Assembly (NCBI RefSeq): GCF_030268085.1
Contig: NZ_BSDE01000004.1
Location: 1-64,000 of the forward strand
Direction of reading: 5' to 3'
Length of the DNA: 64,000 bases
DNA from: Geothrix limicola
GTDB taxonomy: Bacteria > Acidobacteriota > Holophagae > Holophagales > Holophagaceae
How positions within the stretch are numbered: the first letter of the stretch is position 1; the number at the start of each line of letters is the position of its first letter. This document shows, one piece after another, positions 1-7,146 of the stretch. A model generated the notes under the pieces. The model saw nothing but the letters and a program-made list of their open reading frames with translations. It ran no database searches and had not been told where the DNA came from. The position numbers and the translations under genes are program-made.

Positions 1-139
1 GTTGATGAGTAAGCAATAACGCCATTCTTGGATTGCTGAAGTAATGAGAAATCGCACGGATCGGCGCTGGTAAATGACGAGACGACGGGCCTGCGTGACC
101 CGCGCGCACCCAGAAGACCGCATTGAACGGGCGAACGAG
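1..139 (-). repeat. Partial copy A of the repeated ORF-less cassette (its 5' part in cassette orientation)
   Basis: It closely matches the right parts of the cassettes at 3166-3479, 4443-4756 and 6087-6400, including the shared stretch at 1-29. It carries a one-base insertion near position 41-42 relative to those copies, which shifts every reading frame across it. The remaining part and its attC lie left of the window. Confidence 0.9.
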
Positions 140-263
140 GCCTAACGAAAACGGCTAACCGGCACCGCCTGCGCCGAGGCGCTGAACGAAGCCGAGGAAG
201 CAGGGAGATGAGAGAGAGCGGAAGGTAATGCAGGCGGGGTCCGAGTTGAGCTAGGGGTTAGCA
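140..263 (-). repeat. attC, long type (124 bp), of the DUF4145 cassette
   Basis: Starts GCCTAAC and ends GTTAGCA. The left arm has CTAACCGG and the right arm the matching CCGAGTTGAG, the 'C/G-swapped' variant. The R box GTTAGCA is mirrored by TGCTAAC at 966, the other end of the same cassette. Confidence 0.95.
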
Positions 264-274
264 CCTGACGGAAC

Positions 275-946
275 CTACGACTTATTCTCTGCGGCCTGGA
301 TAAGGGCGGACATTCTGATTTTTCGCTCTTCCCTTGCTATGTACCATTCACGTAATAGGGTTTCGACCAGTCCAATGAGTAACTCGGCTTCTTGAGGGTC
401 GACATCGACTATTGTGTCGATGTCCTTTTCCATGTGTGCTCCAATGTTCCCCAGCTTCCTGAGGGAGTCGATTGCACTCCATGTGAGAGGATCAATGCGA
501 TCTCTGATTTGATCTATTTCATTTACCAATCGTCCCGGCTTAACTGACCAGAAATCTCGAAGAATTCCCTGCAAGCATCGTCGTGAAAGCGTTGCTGACG
601 CTTTAGGGCTCAAGTCACGAATTAGGCAGGCTTCACGGTAGTCAGACAGAATAGCTACCGGAATATAAGTGGGGAAACTTTTTATGGCTGCACTTGGGAC
701 CAGATTCCAACTCTGAAGTTTTTCTCCCAAATCTTGATTGCCTGCTTGAAGGTTCTTTACGTGAAGTGCGGCAGTCAATGTGAACTTGTTACATTCTGGG
801 TTTGGGCAAACGAAATAATAGGAGGCAAGAGACCGTGGCCCATCTGCGTTTGGAATCCATAGGCGATGCTCATTCGCCGAGAATCGATCATCGGTGATGG
901 TCACATGTCTTTCGCAATGGGGGCAGGTCCAGTTTACGCCTGACAT
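275..946 (-). CDS. DUF4145 domain protein with N-terminal zinc-ribbon-like cysteines (cassette gene)
   Basis: 223 aa. Cysteines at 8, 11, 47 and 52 (CPHC and CPNPEC) form a likely zinc ribbon. The DUF4145 signature lies at about 115-175: a KASATLSRRCLQ-like helix, then LRKLGNIGAHME. This family has unknown biochemical activity and often occurs alone or fused to restriction or defence enzymes, so a nucleic-acid or defence-linked role is possible but not shown here. The start at 946 is supported by GGAG five bases upstream. The stop lies 11 bp from the attC, so the gene fills its cassette. Cytoplasmic, with no signal peptide. Confidence 0.85.
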   Translation of the reverse strand: MSGVNWTCPHCERHVTITDDRFSANEHRLWIPNADGPRSLASYYFVCPNPECNKFTLTAALHVKNLQAGNQDLGEKLQSWNLVPSAAIKSFPTYIPVAILSDYREACLIRDLSPKASATLSRRCLQGILRDFWSVKPGRLVNEIDQIRDRIDPLTWSAIDSLRKLGNIGAHMEKDIDTIVDVDPQEAELLIGLVETLLREWYIAREERKIRMSALIQAAENKS

Positions 947-965
947 GTGGACTCCATTTGGAAAG

Positions 966-1089
966 TGCTAACGAATGAAGCTAAGCGGCCGCGCCTGCAC
1001 CGAGGCAATGAGCGAAGCAGGGATAGCGAAATGTTGAGAGAGAGCGGAAGGCAATGCAGGCGGGGTCCGACTTGAGCGAGAGGTTAGGC
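966..1089 (-). repeat. attC, long type (124 bp)
   Basis: Starts TGCTAAC and ends GTTAGGC. Belongs to the cassette that carries the genes at 1108-1368 and 1416-1547. Confidence 0.95.
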
Positions 1090-1107
1090 GCTTTACTGAA
1101 TTTTTGG

Positions 1108-1368
1108 TTAAGGTGAACGAAGGAGTTTGATGAGCCCTATAATTCCAGCCGGAATGCCGATTATTAGAGTTATCGCTTCGAATAACCATTTCCACCTTTC
1201 CCACCACGCTTTAAGTCTAGCGGCCTTGCGTGCGTTTTCTGGTGGGAATGGGTGATCTCTCCAACCCTTGAACCACGCCCATCTAGCTTCCTCAGCAGAA
1301 TTGAAGATCTTGCTCTCATGGCTTGGATGATGGAGCCACCGCGGATAGAGTTTAGGGCTTTTTGCCAT
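1108..1368 (-). CDS. Small tryptophan-rich protein with C-terminal membrane helix (cassette gene)
   Basis: 86 aa, not recognised. The first 60 residues are basic and Trp/Arg/Lys-rich. Residues 63-84 form one hydrophobic helix rich in Ile and Gly, so a single-pass protein with a cytoplasmic basic N-terminus is likely. The stop lies 18 bp before the attC arm, as expected for a cassette gene. The ribosome-binding site before the ATG at 1368 is weak. A second small ORF lies upstream in the same cassette (1416-1547). Confidence 0.7.
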   Translation of the reverse strand: MAKSPKLYPRWLHHPSHESKIFNSAEEARWAWFKGWRDHPFPPENARKAARLKAWWERWKWLFEAITLIIGIPAGIIGLIKLLRSP

Positions 1369-1373
1369 GGGAA

Positions 1374-1420
1374 TAGCCTAGCGAATCGGGGGCTGTAGAG
1401 GATCTAGCGAATGAGCTAAT
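1374..1420 (-). repeat. Possible decayed attC end or R-box remnants
   Basis: GCCTAGCGAAT at 1376 differs by one base from the normal attC start GCCTAACGAAT. A second near-copy, CTAGCGAATGAGCTAA, follows at 1404. The rest of an attC is missing. This could mark the scar of a cassette fusion that joined the ORFs at 1108 and 1416. Confidence 0.4.
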
Positions 1421-1547
1421 CACCTTTCTTATGCTTGTGAGGCTTGAGCGATGGCGTATTCTTTGGAGTTTCTTTGTTATCGCGTTGACGCCGATCTGGC
1501 TTACCCGTTGATTTGGCGATTTTTTTTGGACCTGGCTTGATTCCCAT
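1416..1547 (-). CDS. 43-aa very basic small protein (cassette gene)
   Basis: ATG at 1547 preceded by AAAGGAGAAA, the best ribosome-binding site in this part of the array; stop TAG at 1416. The product begins MGIKPGPKKIAKSTGK and is about one-third Lys/Arg/His with several Pro, so it is probably unfolded or nucleic-acid binding. No family recognised. The strong ribosome-binding site and clean lysine codons favour a real gene. It shares one attC with the 86-aa gene downstream, which is unusual, since most cassettes carry one gene. Confidence 0.6.
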   Translation of the reverse strand: MGIKPGPKKIAKSTGKPDRRQRDNKETPKNTPSLKPHKHKKGD

Positions 1548-1603
1548 GGTTTTCTCCTTTTTGGTTTTTCCGATGAAGAATCTACTCGACGTGGATGGTG
1601 AGC

Positions 1604-1669
1604 GCCTAACGAATGAAGCTCAGCGGACCAGGCGCTTGCGCCTGGGTCCGTTGCAGCGAGAGGTTAGGC
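1604..1669 (-). repeat. attC, short type (66 bp), of the YbjQ cassette
   Basis: Starts GCCTAAC and ends GTTAGGC. The central hairpin pairs GGACCAGGCGC with GCGCCTGGGTCC, leaving one unpaired G. Confidence 0.95.
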
Positions 1670-1676
1670 GTTTTAT

Positions 1677-2009
1677 TCACGACGCCCGCTTGGTAATCAC
1701 GACAGCAGTTCCATAGCAAAGGACTTCTACGGCGCCGCCGCGAGGTTCGACGGATGAAGCATCGTAACGGACACCCACGATTGCGTTAGCGCCCATGGCT
1801 TTGGCGTGGGCGACCATTTCGTCGTAGGCCTGTGAACGAGTCTGTTCGCACATTGTGGTGTAAGCACCGATCTGCCCACCAATGATGTTCTTAAGTCCAC
1901 CCAAAATGCCTTGTGAAATCGTCGGTGAGCGGACGATGATGCCCCGGACTAGACCCTTCGTTTCCACGATGTCATAGCCATCAACGGTGAAGGTGGTGGA
2001 GGCGATCAT
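1677..2009 (-). CDS. YbjQ / UPF0145 family protein (cassette gene)
   Basis: 110 aa, the full usual length of this family. Typical features are visible: the GIIVRSPTIS segment near 24, a GG-containing loop, and the GANAIVGVRYD block at about 73-83. YbjQ proteins form pentamers and were once called heavy-metal binding; their role is still unclear. ATG at 2009 is preceded by AAAGGA at good distance. The gene nearly fills its cassette, and its attC is the short type. Soluble and probably cytoplasmic. Confidence 0.9.
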   Translation of the reverse strand: MIASTTFTVDGYDIVETKGLVRGIIVRSPTISQGILGGLKNIIGGQIGAYTTMCEQTRSQAYDEMVAHAKAMGANAIVGVRYDASSVEPRGGAVEVLCYGTAVVITKRAS

Positions 2010-2049
2010 AAGAATCCTTTTAGTGGGAATTGGGTGAGGTTGGGTAAAC

Positions 2050-2174
2050 GCCTAACGATTCGAGCTAACCGGATCCCGCCTGCGCCGTGGCGCTGAACGG
2101 AGCCGAGGAAGCGGGTGGATGAGAGAGAGCGGAAGGGAATGTAGGCGGGGTCCGAGTTGAGCGACCGGTTAGGC
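2050..2174 (-). repeat. attC, long type (125 bp), of an apparently gene-poor cassette
   Basis: GCCTAAC to GTTAGGC, with the CTAACC / GAGTTG arm pair. A further GTTAGGC occurs at 2218-2224 inside the following cassette. Confidence 0.93.
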
Positions 2175-2372
2175 CGAACGCCGACCGACTGATGAACCGA
2201 GACCAAGTGACGGGCACGTTAGGCGGAGGTGGGCGGGTAAGGCCACGCAGCCGAATCCAACGGCCCAAGCGCTGAGAATGGAAAAGAGCGGAAGAACGGA
2301 AAGCCTGAAACAGTGGGAAGTGACGGTGAATAGATAACCCACTCTAGCGCGACGGGACCTCGGGGAAGTCAT
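2169..2372 (-). CDS. Doubtful 67-aa single-pass membrane protein (cassette ORF)
   Basis: The only candidate in the 233-bp cassette 2175-2407. ATG at 2372; stop TAA lies in the attC R box, as in several real cassette genes here. Residues about 23-45 are hydrophobic, giving one possible membrane helix. There is no ribosome-binding site before the ATG and the last third is low-complexity Ser/Gly/Arg. The cassette may equally be ORF-less. Confidence 0.3.
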   Translation of the reverse strand: MTSPRSRRARVGYLFTVTSHCFRLSVLPLFSILSAWAVGFGCVALPAHLRLTCPSLGLGSSVGRRSA

Positions 2373-2407
2373 ACCAGAAGAGGTTTTGGCCGAGCCCGCC
2401 CACGTCG

Positions 2408-2531
2408 GCCTAACGAAAGCAGCTAAGCGGCCCCGCCTGCGCCGAGGCGACGAGCGGAGCCGCGATAGCAAAACGATGAAAGAGAACGGAAGGCAATGCA
2501 GGCGGGGTCCGACTTGAGCGAGAGGTTAGGC
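2408..2531 (-). repeat. attC, long type (124 bp)
   Basis: GCCTAAC to GTTAGGC, CTAAGCGG / CCGACTTGAG arm pair. Belongs to the secreted-protein cassette 2541-3047. Confidence 0.95.
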
Positions 2532-2540
2532 GTGTGGACC

Positions 2541-3047
2541 CTATTTGGCTGCTGCTACGTGAAACTGCCAGTTTTCGGTGTCTGATACCAAGGCGTAGTC
2601 ACCAGGCGTAAGAGGTTCAGGAAGGGTTAGAGTCCAAATTCCATCCGGTTGCTTAACTGGCTCTGGTGCTTTCTTGCCCGGATAGGGGATGGATTCTTCG
2701 TAGGCGCTGAACCCAGACATACCTTCCTTCAGGACGGCCTTAAAGTATTCCCCATCTTTCGACAAGCGGACCAAAACTGTATTGCGACCCTTCGTGGGGC
2801 GGATCTTTCCGAAAGAGATAGTTTCTGGCTGTGCCTCTACGGTCTTTTCCGCCGGTTTCATGAATGCAGTAAACGTCTTGGTGAAAAGCTGGACCACCTT
2901 GTTGTGATGGTGCGACCCAGGTGTTAACTCGACAGACCCAGTCTTAGAAATGAGTGTGATCTTCTCGTTGGTTCCACCCGGATTAAGGTTGATTGTGATC
3001 TGGGCGGCCAAGGGAACCGCAAGCAAGAGAGAGAAGAGAGCTTTCAT
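2541..3047 (-). CDS. Secreted protein of unknown function (cassette gene)
   Basis: 168 aa. Residues 1-16 form a signal peptide ending around AAQ, so export is expected. The mature part is beta-rich with many Thr, Lys and Pro, has a His triplet at about 46-48 and ends WQFHVAAAK. No cysteine pair or lipobox. ATG at 3047 is preceded by AAGGA. I recognise no family; the composition resembles small periplasmic or surface beta-domain proteins. Codon use is less GC-biased than in the genes right of the integron. Confidence 0.75.
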   Translation of the reverse strand: MKALFSLLLAVPLAAQITINLNPGGTNEKITLISKTGSVELTPGSHHHNKVVQLFTKTFTAFMKPAEKTVEAQPETISFGKIRPTKGRNTVLVRLSKDGEYFKAVLKEGMSGFSAYEESIPYPGKKAPEPVKQPDGIWTLTLPEPLTPGDYALVSDTENWQFHVAAAK

Positions 3048-3099
3048 TCTTAATCCTTGAGAGTTGCCCGGAGCCCGGGTTTGGTTGTGGAGAGTTGAC

Positions 3100-3165
3100 G
3101 CCTAACGAAAGAAGCTCAGCGGACCAGGCGCTGGCGCCTGGGTCCGTTGCAGCGAGAGGTTAGGC
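3100..3165 (-). repeat. attC, short type (66 bp), of repeated cassette copy B
   Basis: GCCTAAC to GTTAGGC. Nearly identical to the sites at 4377 and 6021, which serve the other copies of the same cassette. Confidence 0.95.
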
Positions 3166-3479
3166 CGAGCCCGAAGTAATGGTGCCCCGAGGGTGCACCA
3201 CCTTGGGATTTGAGCCTGAATGGATGGGAGCGAAAGTTCATGCCGACGACCCCAAAGGGAAAGTGCCGGAGTTATTGCGTGGAGTTGAAGGATCAGGCGC
3301 AGAAGCGGCTTCAATGATGGCAGAAATCCATGGGCCGACTGTTGATGAGTAAGCAATAACGCCATTCTTGGATTGCTGAAGAATGGGGAATCGCACGGAT
3401 CGGCGCTGGTGCATGACGAGACGACCGGGCCTGCGTGACCTACGCACACCCAGAAGACAGCATTGAACGGGCGACCGAG
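3166..3479 (-). repeat. Repeated ORF-less cassette, copy B
   Basis: About 314 bp, shared with copies C (4443-4756), D (6087-6400) and the truncated copy A (1-139). Short ORFs run through it, for example 3238-3447 with 69 aa, but start sites differ between copies. Copy A has a frameshift and copy D a TAG in the frame that copies B and C keep open. A non-coding cassette, or a decayed gene, fits best. Confidence 0.85.
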
Positions 3480-3603
3480 GCCTAACGAATGAAGCTAAGC
3501 GGCACCGCCTGCACCGAGACGATGAGCGGAGCCGGGATAGCGAAATGCTGAGAGAGAACGGAAGGCGATGCAGGCGGGGTCCGACTTGAGCGGAGGGTTG
3601 GGC
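3480..3603 (-). repeat. attC, long type (124 bp), with GTTGGGC end
   Basis: Starts GCCTAAC and ends GTTGGGC. The odd R box GTTGGGC is matched by GCCCAAC at 4377, the far end of the same cassette. Confidence 0.95.
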
Positions 3604-3624
3604 GACTTGAGAGCGGACAAGAAC

Positions 3625-4350
3625 TTAGGCTTTCATGTTTAAACCAAGTGGCCAAAGTGTTGATTTAGAAATCAACTCTGACTCGTAGGCCTTGGCTTCG
3701 GCTTCTGTAATGCCGAACGCAGATACATCATGGACTTGAATGACCCGCTGCCCTTGCATTTTTCTCATTGCTTCATGGAAGCGGGTTGATGACGCCTCCT
3801 TTGCCTTTTCAACATGCTCGCCGTATCTTTCCTGCCATGACCGTTTCGTGATGCCAACGTAGCTCATCCCAGGAATCGATTCGTAACCATTTCTGGATTT
3901 TGTCAGGAAGAAGATTCTTAGTTGCTCCTCAGGGCTGCCCGAAGCCATTATTTGGCGCACCTCATTTTCATCAAAAGCGGGTCGCTTATAGGTATGGCGG
4001 TAGACAAGGTAGTTACCAGTTGGCTGATAAACCGAGGAACAAAAAACCAGTGGAATGCAGGTAAGCGTGCTTCCACCAAAAACACGATGGCTGCTCTCTG
4101 CAAAGAAGGATATTCCGCTTAGGGCTTCTGGATCGCGCATCATGGCGACAATAGTGACTCCAGTATCAACATTGTGGTACCCAACAAGTTGTAGCCCTAA
4201 ATGAGGACGATTGGCAGTAATCGAATCTTCAAGTTCCTGAGATAGTGACGAGATGCCCTCGTAGTGAGTAATTGTCTCCATAGCGACATCAGGATTGACT
4301 AGAGAGCCGAAGAAAAACCTGAGCGTGTCTGGATTAAATATTTCAGGCAT
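3625..4350 (-). CDS. GIY-YIG-like nuclease domain protein (cassette gene)
   Basis: 241 aa. The C-terminal part (about 160-241) shows the GIY-YIG layout: SYVGITKR at 163-170, Arg175, His179, an EAEAKAYESELI helix with Glu224, and PLGLN ending at Asn238. The first GIY strand may be NYLVY at 113-117, in which case about 45 extra residues separate the two halves. The N-terminal 110 residues match nothing I know. Such nucleases act in DNA cleavage, homing and some defence systems; activity here is inference. No signal peptide. The start at 4350 lies close to the cassette edge. Confidence 0.7.
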   Translation of the reverse strand: MPEIFNPDTLRFFFGSLVNPDVAMETITHYEGISSLSQELEDSITANRPHLGLQLVGYHNVDTGVTIVAMMRDPEALSGISFFAESSHRVFGGSTLTCIPLVFCSSVYQPTGNYLVYRHTYKRPAFDENEVRQIMASGSPEEQLRIFFLTKSRNGYESIPGMSYVGITKRSWQERYGEHVEKAKEASSTRFHEAMRKMQGQRVIQVHDVSAFGITEAEAKAYESELISKSTLWPLGLNMKA

Positions 4351-4376
4351 GTGGTTCCAATCAAAATTGCGAAGTC

Positions 4377-4442
4377 GCCCAACGAAAGAAGCTCAGCGGA
4401 CCAGGCGCTGGCGCCTGGGTCCGTTGCAGCGAGAGGTTAGGC
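4377..4442 (-). repeat. attC, short type (66 bp), of repeated cassette copy C
   Basis: Starts GCCCAAC (carrying the upstream cassette's variant end) and ends GTTAGGC. Confidence 0.95.
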
Positions 4443-4756
4443 CGAGCCCGAAGTAATGGTGCCCCGAGCGTGCACCACCTTGGGATTTGGGCCTGAATGG
4501 ATGAGAGCGAAAGTTCATGCCGACGACCCCAAAGGGAAAGTGCCGGAGTTATTGCGTGGAGTTGAAGGATCTGGCGCTGAAGCAGCTTCAATGATGGCAG
4601 GAATCCATGGGCCGATTGTTGATGAGTAAGCAATAACGCCATTCTTGGAGCGCTGAAGAATGAAAAATCGTAAGGATTGGCGATGATTTGTGACGAGACG
4701 GCCGGGCATGCGTGACCCGCGCATACCCAGAAGACAGCCTTGAATGGGCGAACGAG
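4443..4756 (-). repeat. Repeated ORF-less cassette, copy C
   Basis: Same length and order as copy B, with many single-base differences along its length. The frame ending near 4515 stays open, but its start region is not conserved. Confidence 0.85.
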
Positions 4757-4880
4757 GCCTAACGAATGGAGCTAAGCGGCCGCGCCTGCACCGAGGCAAT
4801 GAGCGGAGCCGAGATAGCGAAATGATGAGAGAGAACGGAAGGCAATGCAGGCGGGGTCCGACTTGAGCGAGGGGTTAGGC
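4757..4880 (-). repeat. attC, long type (124 bp)
   Basis: GCCTAAC to GTTAGGC, CTAAGCGG / CCGACTTGAG arms. Serves the VOC cassette 4914-5315. Confidence 0.95.
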
Positions 4881-4913
4881 CGCAGGGTAATCATGTTTGA
4901 TTTGCGCAGACTA

Positions 4914-5315
4914 CTAAGCTTCAGGTTGGGGAGCCATGTGGAGGACCCCCCACCCATGACCATCCAAGTCAACGAAGCTGTGTGTGTACATGAATCCGAA
5001 ATCTTCTGGCTTATCGTGAGTTGAACCACCAGCCGCAAGGGCCTTGGCGACCAATTCATCGACCTGTTCACGGCTCTCACAGCTGAGAGATATCAAAACT
5101 TCGACGGCCTGACTGGTGTCGCAGATAGCTTTGGGAGTGAACTCACGAAACTTGGCGTGAGTGCCCAACATGACAGAAATTGCATCATTGATGACGATGC
5201 ACGCAGCCGTATCGTCGCTGAACTGTGGGTTGTGCGCGAATCCAAGCGCCTTGAAGAAGGCGACTGATCTCTGGAGGTCAGCGACAGGGAGAGTAAGGAA
5301 AACCTGGTTGATCAT
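4914..5315 (-). CDS. VOC (glyoxalase/bleomycin-resistance fold) family protein (cassette gene)
   Basis: 133 aa, a single two-repeat VOC domain. Landmarks: LPVADLQRSVAFFKALGF at the N-terminus, and FVDLDGHGWGVLHM near the C-terminus, typical of the last strand. The family includes glyoxalases, dioxygenases and antibiotic-binding proteins; the substrate cannot be read from sequence. ATG at 5315 is preceded by AAGGAG at ideal distance. Cytoplasmic. Unrelated in detail to the second VOC cassette at 17646. Confidence 0.9.
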   Translation of the reverse strand: MINQVFLTLPVADLQRSVAFFKALGFAHNPQFSDDTAACIVINDAISVMLGTHAKFREFTPKAICDTSQAVEVLISLSCESREQVDELVAKALAAGGSTHDKPEDFGFMYTHSFVDLDGHGWGVLHMAPQPEA

Positions 5316-5357
5316 GCCAATCTCCTTTGACCTGGTCGTAGTGACGATGGGGTTGCG

Positions 5358-5481
5358 GCCTAACGAATGAAGCTAACCGGCCGCGCCTGCACCGGGACGC
5401 CGAACGAAGTCGGGATAGCGAGAAGTCGAGAGAGAGCGGAAGACAATGCAGGCGGGGTCCGAGTTGAGCTAGGGGTTAGGC
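5358..5481 (-). repeat. attC, long type (124 bp), CTAACC/GAGTTG variant
   Basis: GCCTAAC to GTTAGGC. The stop codon of the gene at 5476 lies inside its right R box. Confidence 0.95.
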
Positions 5482-5985
5482 CGAACAAAATTCTGAATTG
5501 GTCGAGCAGAATTCCTTGATCGTCTTCTCAAGAGTGAGAGCGTTGTTGTATTCGAGATAGTCGATATCGATGGTTTCTGTATCGGAAAGATTGATCAAAA
5601 TGCGAGAAGAAAGAAAGCGACCCTTCACTTCAACTTTCAGAACATCGGCGAATTCAGCAGGTAAATGTTTATTGCCTTTGATTCGGATAATCCGTTTGGA
5701 TGTGAGTAGTAATGAAGATCGAAAATATTCTAGCGCCATGTATACGTTGACACTGGCGCCAACTGCAACGACTGCGCTGAACAACAAAACCAACCACTTG
5801 GGTTCATTGCGAAAAAGATCTAGAACGGCAACAGGGTTTATCATCGCATATACAAGGAGTGGGATAACTGCAATGGCTGGACAGCCACGGTTGAATAGTA
5901 TTTGCAAAATGAGGGCATAAGGACGTTTCTTCGAACGAGCGAGAATGGTTTCGTCGGGGTCAAGATAGTTCTGAGGGTCAAGCAT
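5476..5985 (-). CDS. Membrane protein with bacterial PH-like (YdbS/YdbT-type) domain (cassette gene)
   Basis: 169 aa from the ATG at 5985, chosen because GGAG lies five bases upstream; a GTG one codon earlier is too close. A short N-terminus (DPDETILARSKK) is followed by two membrane helices at about 28-50 and 62-85. The segment LLLTSKRIIRIKG then marks the PH-like fold typical of bPH_2 proteins. These are envelope proteins of unclear function. The stop TAA is part of the attC R box, so the gene runs to the very end of its cassette. Confidence 0.8.
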   Translation of the reverse strand: MLDPQNYLDPDETILARSKKRPYALILQILFNRGCPAIAVIPLLVYAMINPVAVLDLFRNEPKWLVLLFSAVVAVGASVNVYMALEYFRSSLLLTSKRIIRIKGNKHLPAEFADVLKVEVKGRFLSSRILINLSDTETIDIDYLEYNNALTLEKTIKEFCSTNSEFCSA

Positions 5986-6020
5986 CACGACTCCGAACGA
6001 AATGCCAGCGGTTGCAAGAG

Positions 6021-6086
6021 GCCTAACGAAAGAAGCTCAGCGGACCAGGCGCTGGCGCCTGGGTCCGTTGCAGCGAGAGGTTAGGC
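6021..6086 (-). repeat. attC, short type (66 bp), of repeated cassette copy D
   Basis: GCCTAAC to GTTAGGC, same central GGACC...GGTCC hairpin. Confidence 0.95.
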
Positions 6087-6400
6087 CGAGCCCGAAGTAA
6101 TGGTGCCCTGAGCGTGCACCACCTTGGGATTTGAGCCTGAATGGATGGGAGCGATAGTTCATGCCGACGACCCCAAAGGGAAAGTGCCGGAGTTATTGCG
6201 TGGAACTGAGGGAGTAGTCGCTGAAGCAGCCTAGATGATGGCAGAAATCCATGGGCCGATTGTTGATGAGTAAGCAATAACGCCATTCTTGAACTGCGGA
6301 AAATTGGGAAATCGCATCGATTGGCGCTGGAGAATGACGTAATGACCAAGCTGGCGTGACCCGCGTACACCCAGAAAGCAGCATTGGAAGGGCGAACGAG
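6087..6400 (-). repeat. Repeated ORF-less cassette, copy D
   Basis: Most diverged full copy. It has TAG at 6232-6234 (read on the minus strand), in the frame that is open in copies B and C. It otherwise keeps the same blocks, for example the shared 29-bp core around 6260-6290. Confidence 0.85.
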
Positions 6401-6524
6401 GCCTAACGAATGAAGCTAAGCGGCCGCGCCTGCACCGAGATGACGAGCGGAGCCGAGGTAGCAAAATGTTGAGAGAGAGCGGAAGGCAATGCAGGCGGGG
6501 TCCGACTTGAGCGGAGGGTTAGGC
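6401..6524 (-). repeat. attC, long type (124 bp)
   Basis: GCCTAAC to GTTAGGC, CTAAGCGG / CCGACTTGAG arms. Serves 6537-7004. Confidence 0.95.
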
Positions 6525-6536
6525 GCACGACGCTGA

Positions 6537-7004
6537 TCATGGCCATTCGAAACCTTCACCAATCAGAGTTAATGGGCCACCTGTGTGGTAGATCTCAGAC
6601 AGAATCCGATTTGCCAATGATTCGATATTAGCCCCAGTTACCTTGATAAGTGGGCATCCGTTCTCTGCGACCATTTCCACTGGTGTGAAGCCATTTCTGC
6701 TCATGAAATCAATCACAAGCGACTTGTCTTCGATGTTCTTTGGGGCGAGTAGGCACCAATTGAATTCAAGCTGACCGTTTGCCACTGAGTAATCGAGTGC
6801 AATATCAGAGTCCTTCAGATTGGGATCCGTTACGGCAATGACTTGAGCCCACGCCAGAGTGGTGTCGCCCACCCTTAGCTTTGATATGAGCTGTGGGATG
6901 TCTTCAGGCTGAATTTGCCATTCCTTGGCAATCCGAGACCGAATAAACACGACGAGACCAATAACCACGGCGAGGATGATGGTTCCGGTGAGGACTGAGT
7001 TCAT
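6537..7004 (-). CDS. N-terminally anchored protein of unknown function (cassette gene)
   Basis: 155 aa. One membrane helix at about 5-21, then a soluble domain of about 130 residues with mixed alpha/beta character (segments DTTLAWAQVIAVTD and NGQLEFNWCLLAPKN). No family recognised. The ATG at 7004 lies only nine bases inside the cassette and no ribosome-binding site is visible there, so translation may depend on the sequence of whichever cassette sits upstream. Confidence 0.75.
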   Translation of the reverse strand: MNSVLTGTIILAVVIGLVVFIRSRIAKEWQIQPEDIPQLISKLRVGDTTLAWAQVIAVTDPNLKDSDIALDYSVANGQLEFNWCLLAPKNIEDKSLVIDFMSRNGFTPVEMVAENGCPLIKVTGANIESLANRILSEIYHTGGPLTLIGEGFEWP

Positions 7005-7010
7005 GGTGGC

Positions 7011-7134
7011 GCCTAACGAATGGGGCTAACCGGCCGCGCCTGCACCGTGGCATTGAGCGAAGCCGAGATAGCGAAATGATGAGAGAGAGTGAAAGGTAAT
7101 GCAGGCGGGGTCCGAGTTGAGCTGAGGGTTAGGC
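7011..7134 (-). repeat. attC, long type (124 bp), CTAACC/GAGTTG variant
   Basis: GCCTAAC to GTTAGGC. Shares the GGGGCTAACC / GAGCTGAGGG arms with the site at 12121. Confidence 0.95.
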
Positions 7135-7146
7135 CGACTTTGGGGA

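Noticed and set aside
3102-3449. 115-aa frame across repeated cassette copy B, with relatives in copies C and D
   Set aside because: It ends inside the attC hairpin, its N-terminus is not kept between copies, and copy A carries a frameshift. Read as a chance frame through palindromic DNA.
5358-5481. Rho-independent terminators for each cassette
   Set aside because: The attC palindromes can fold in RNA, but they lack T-runs and their conserved R boxes show that recombination is the main role.
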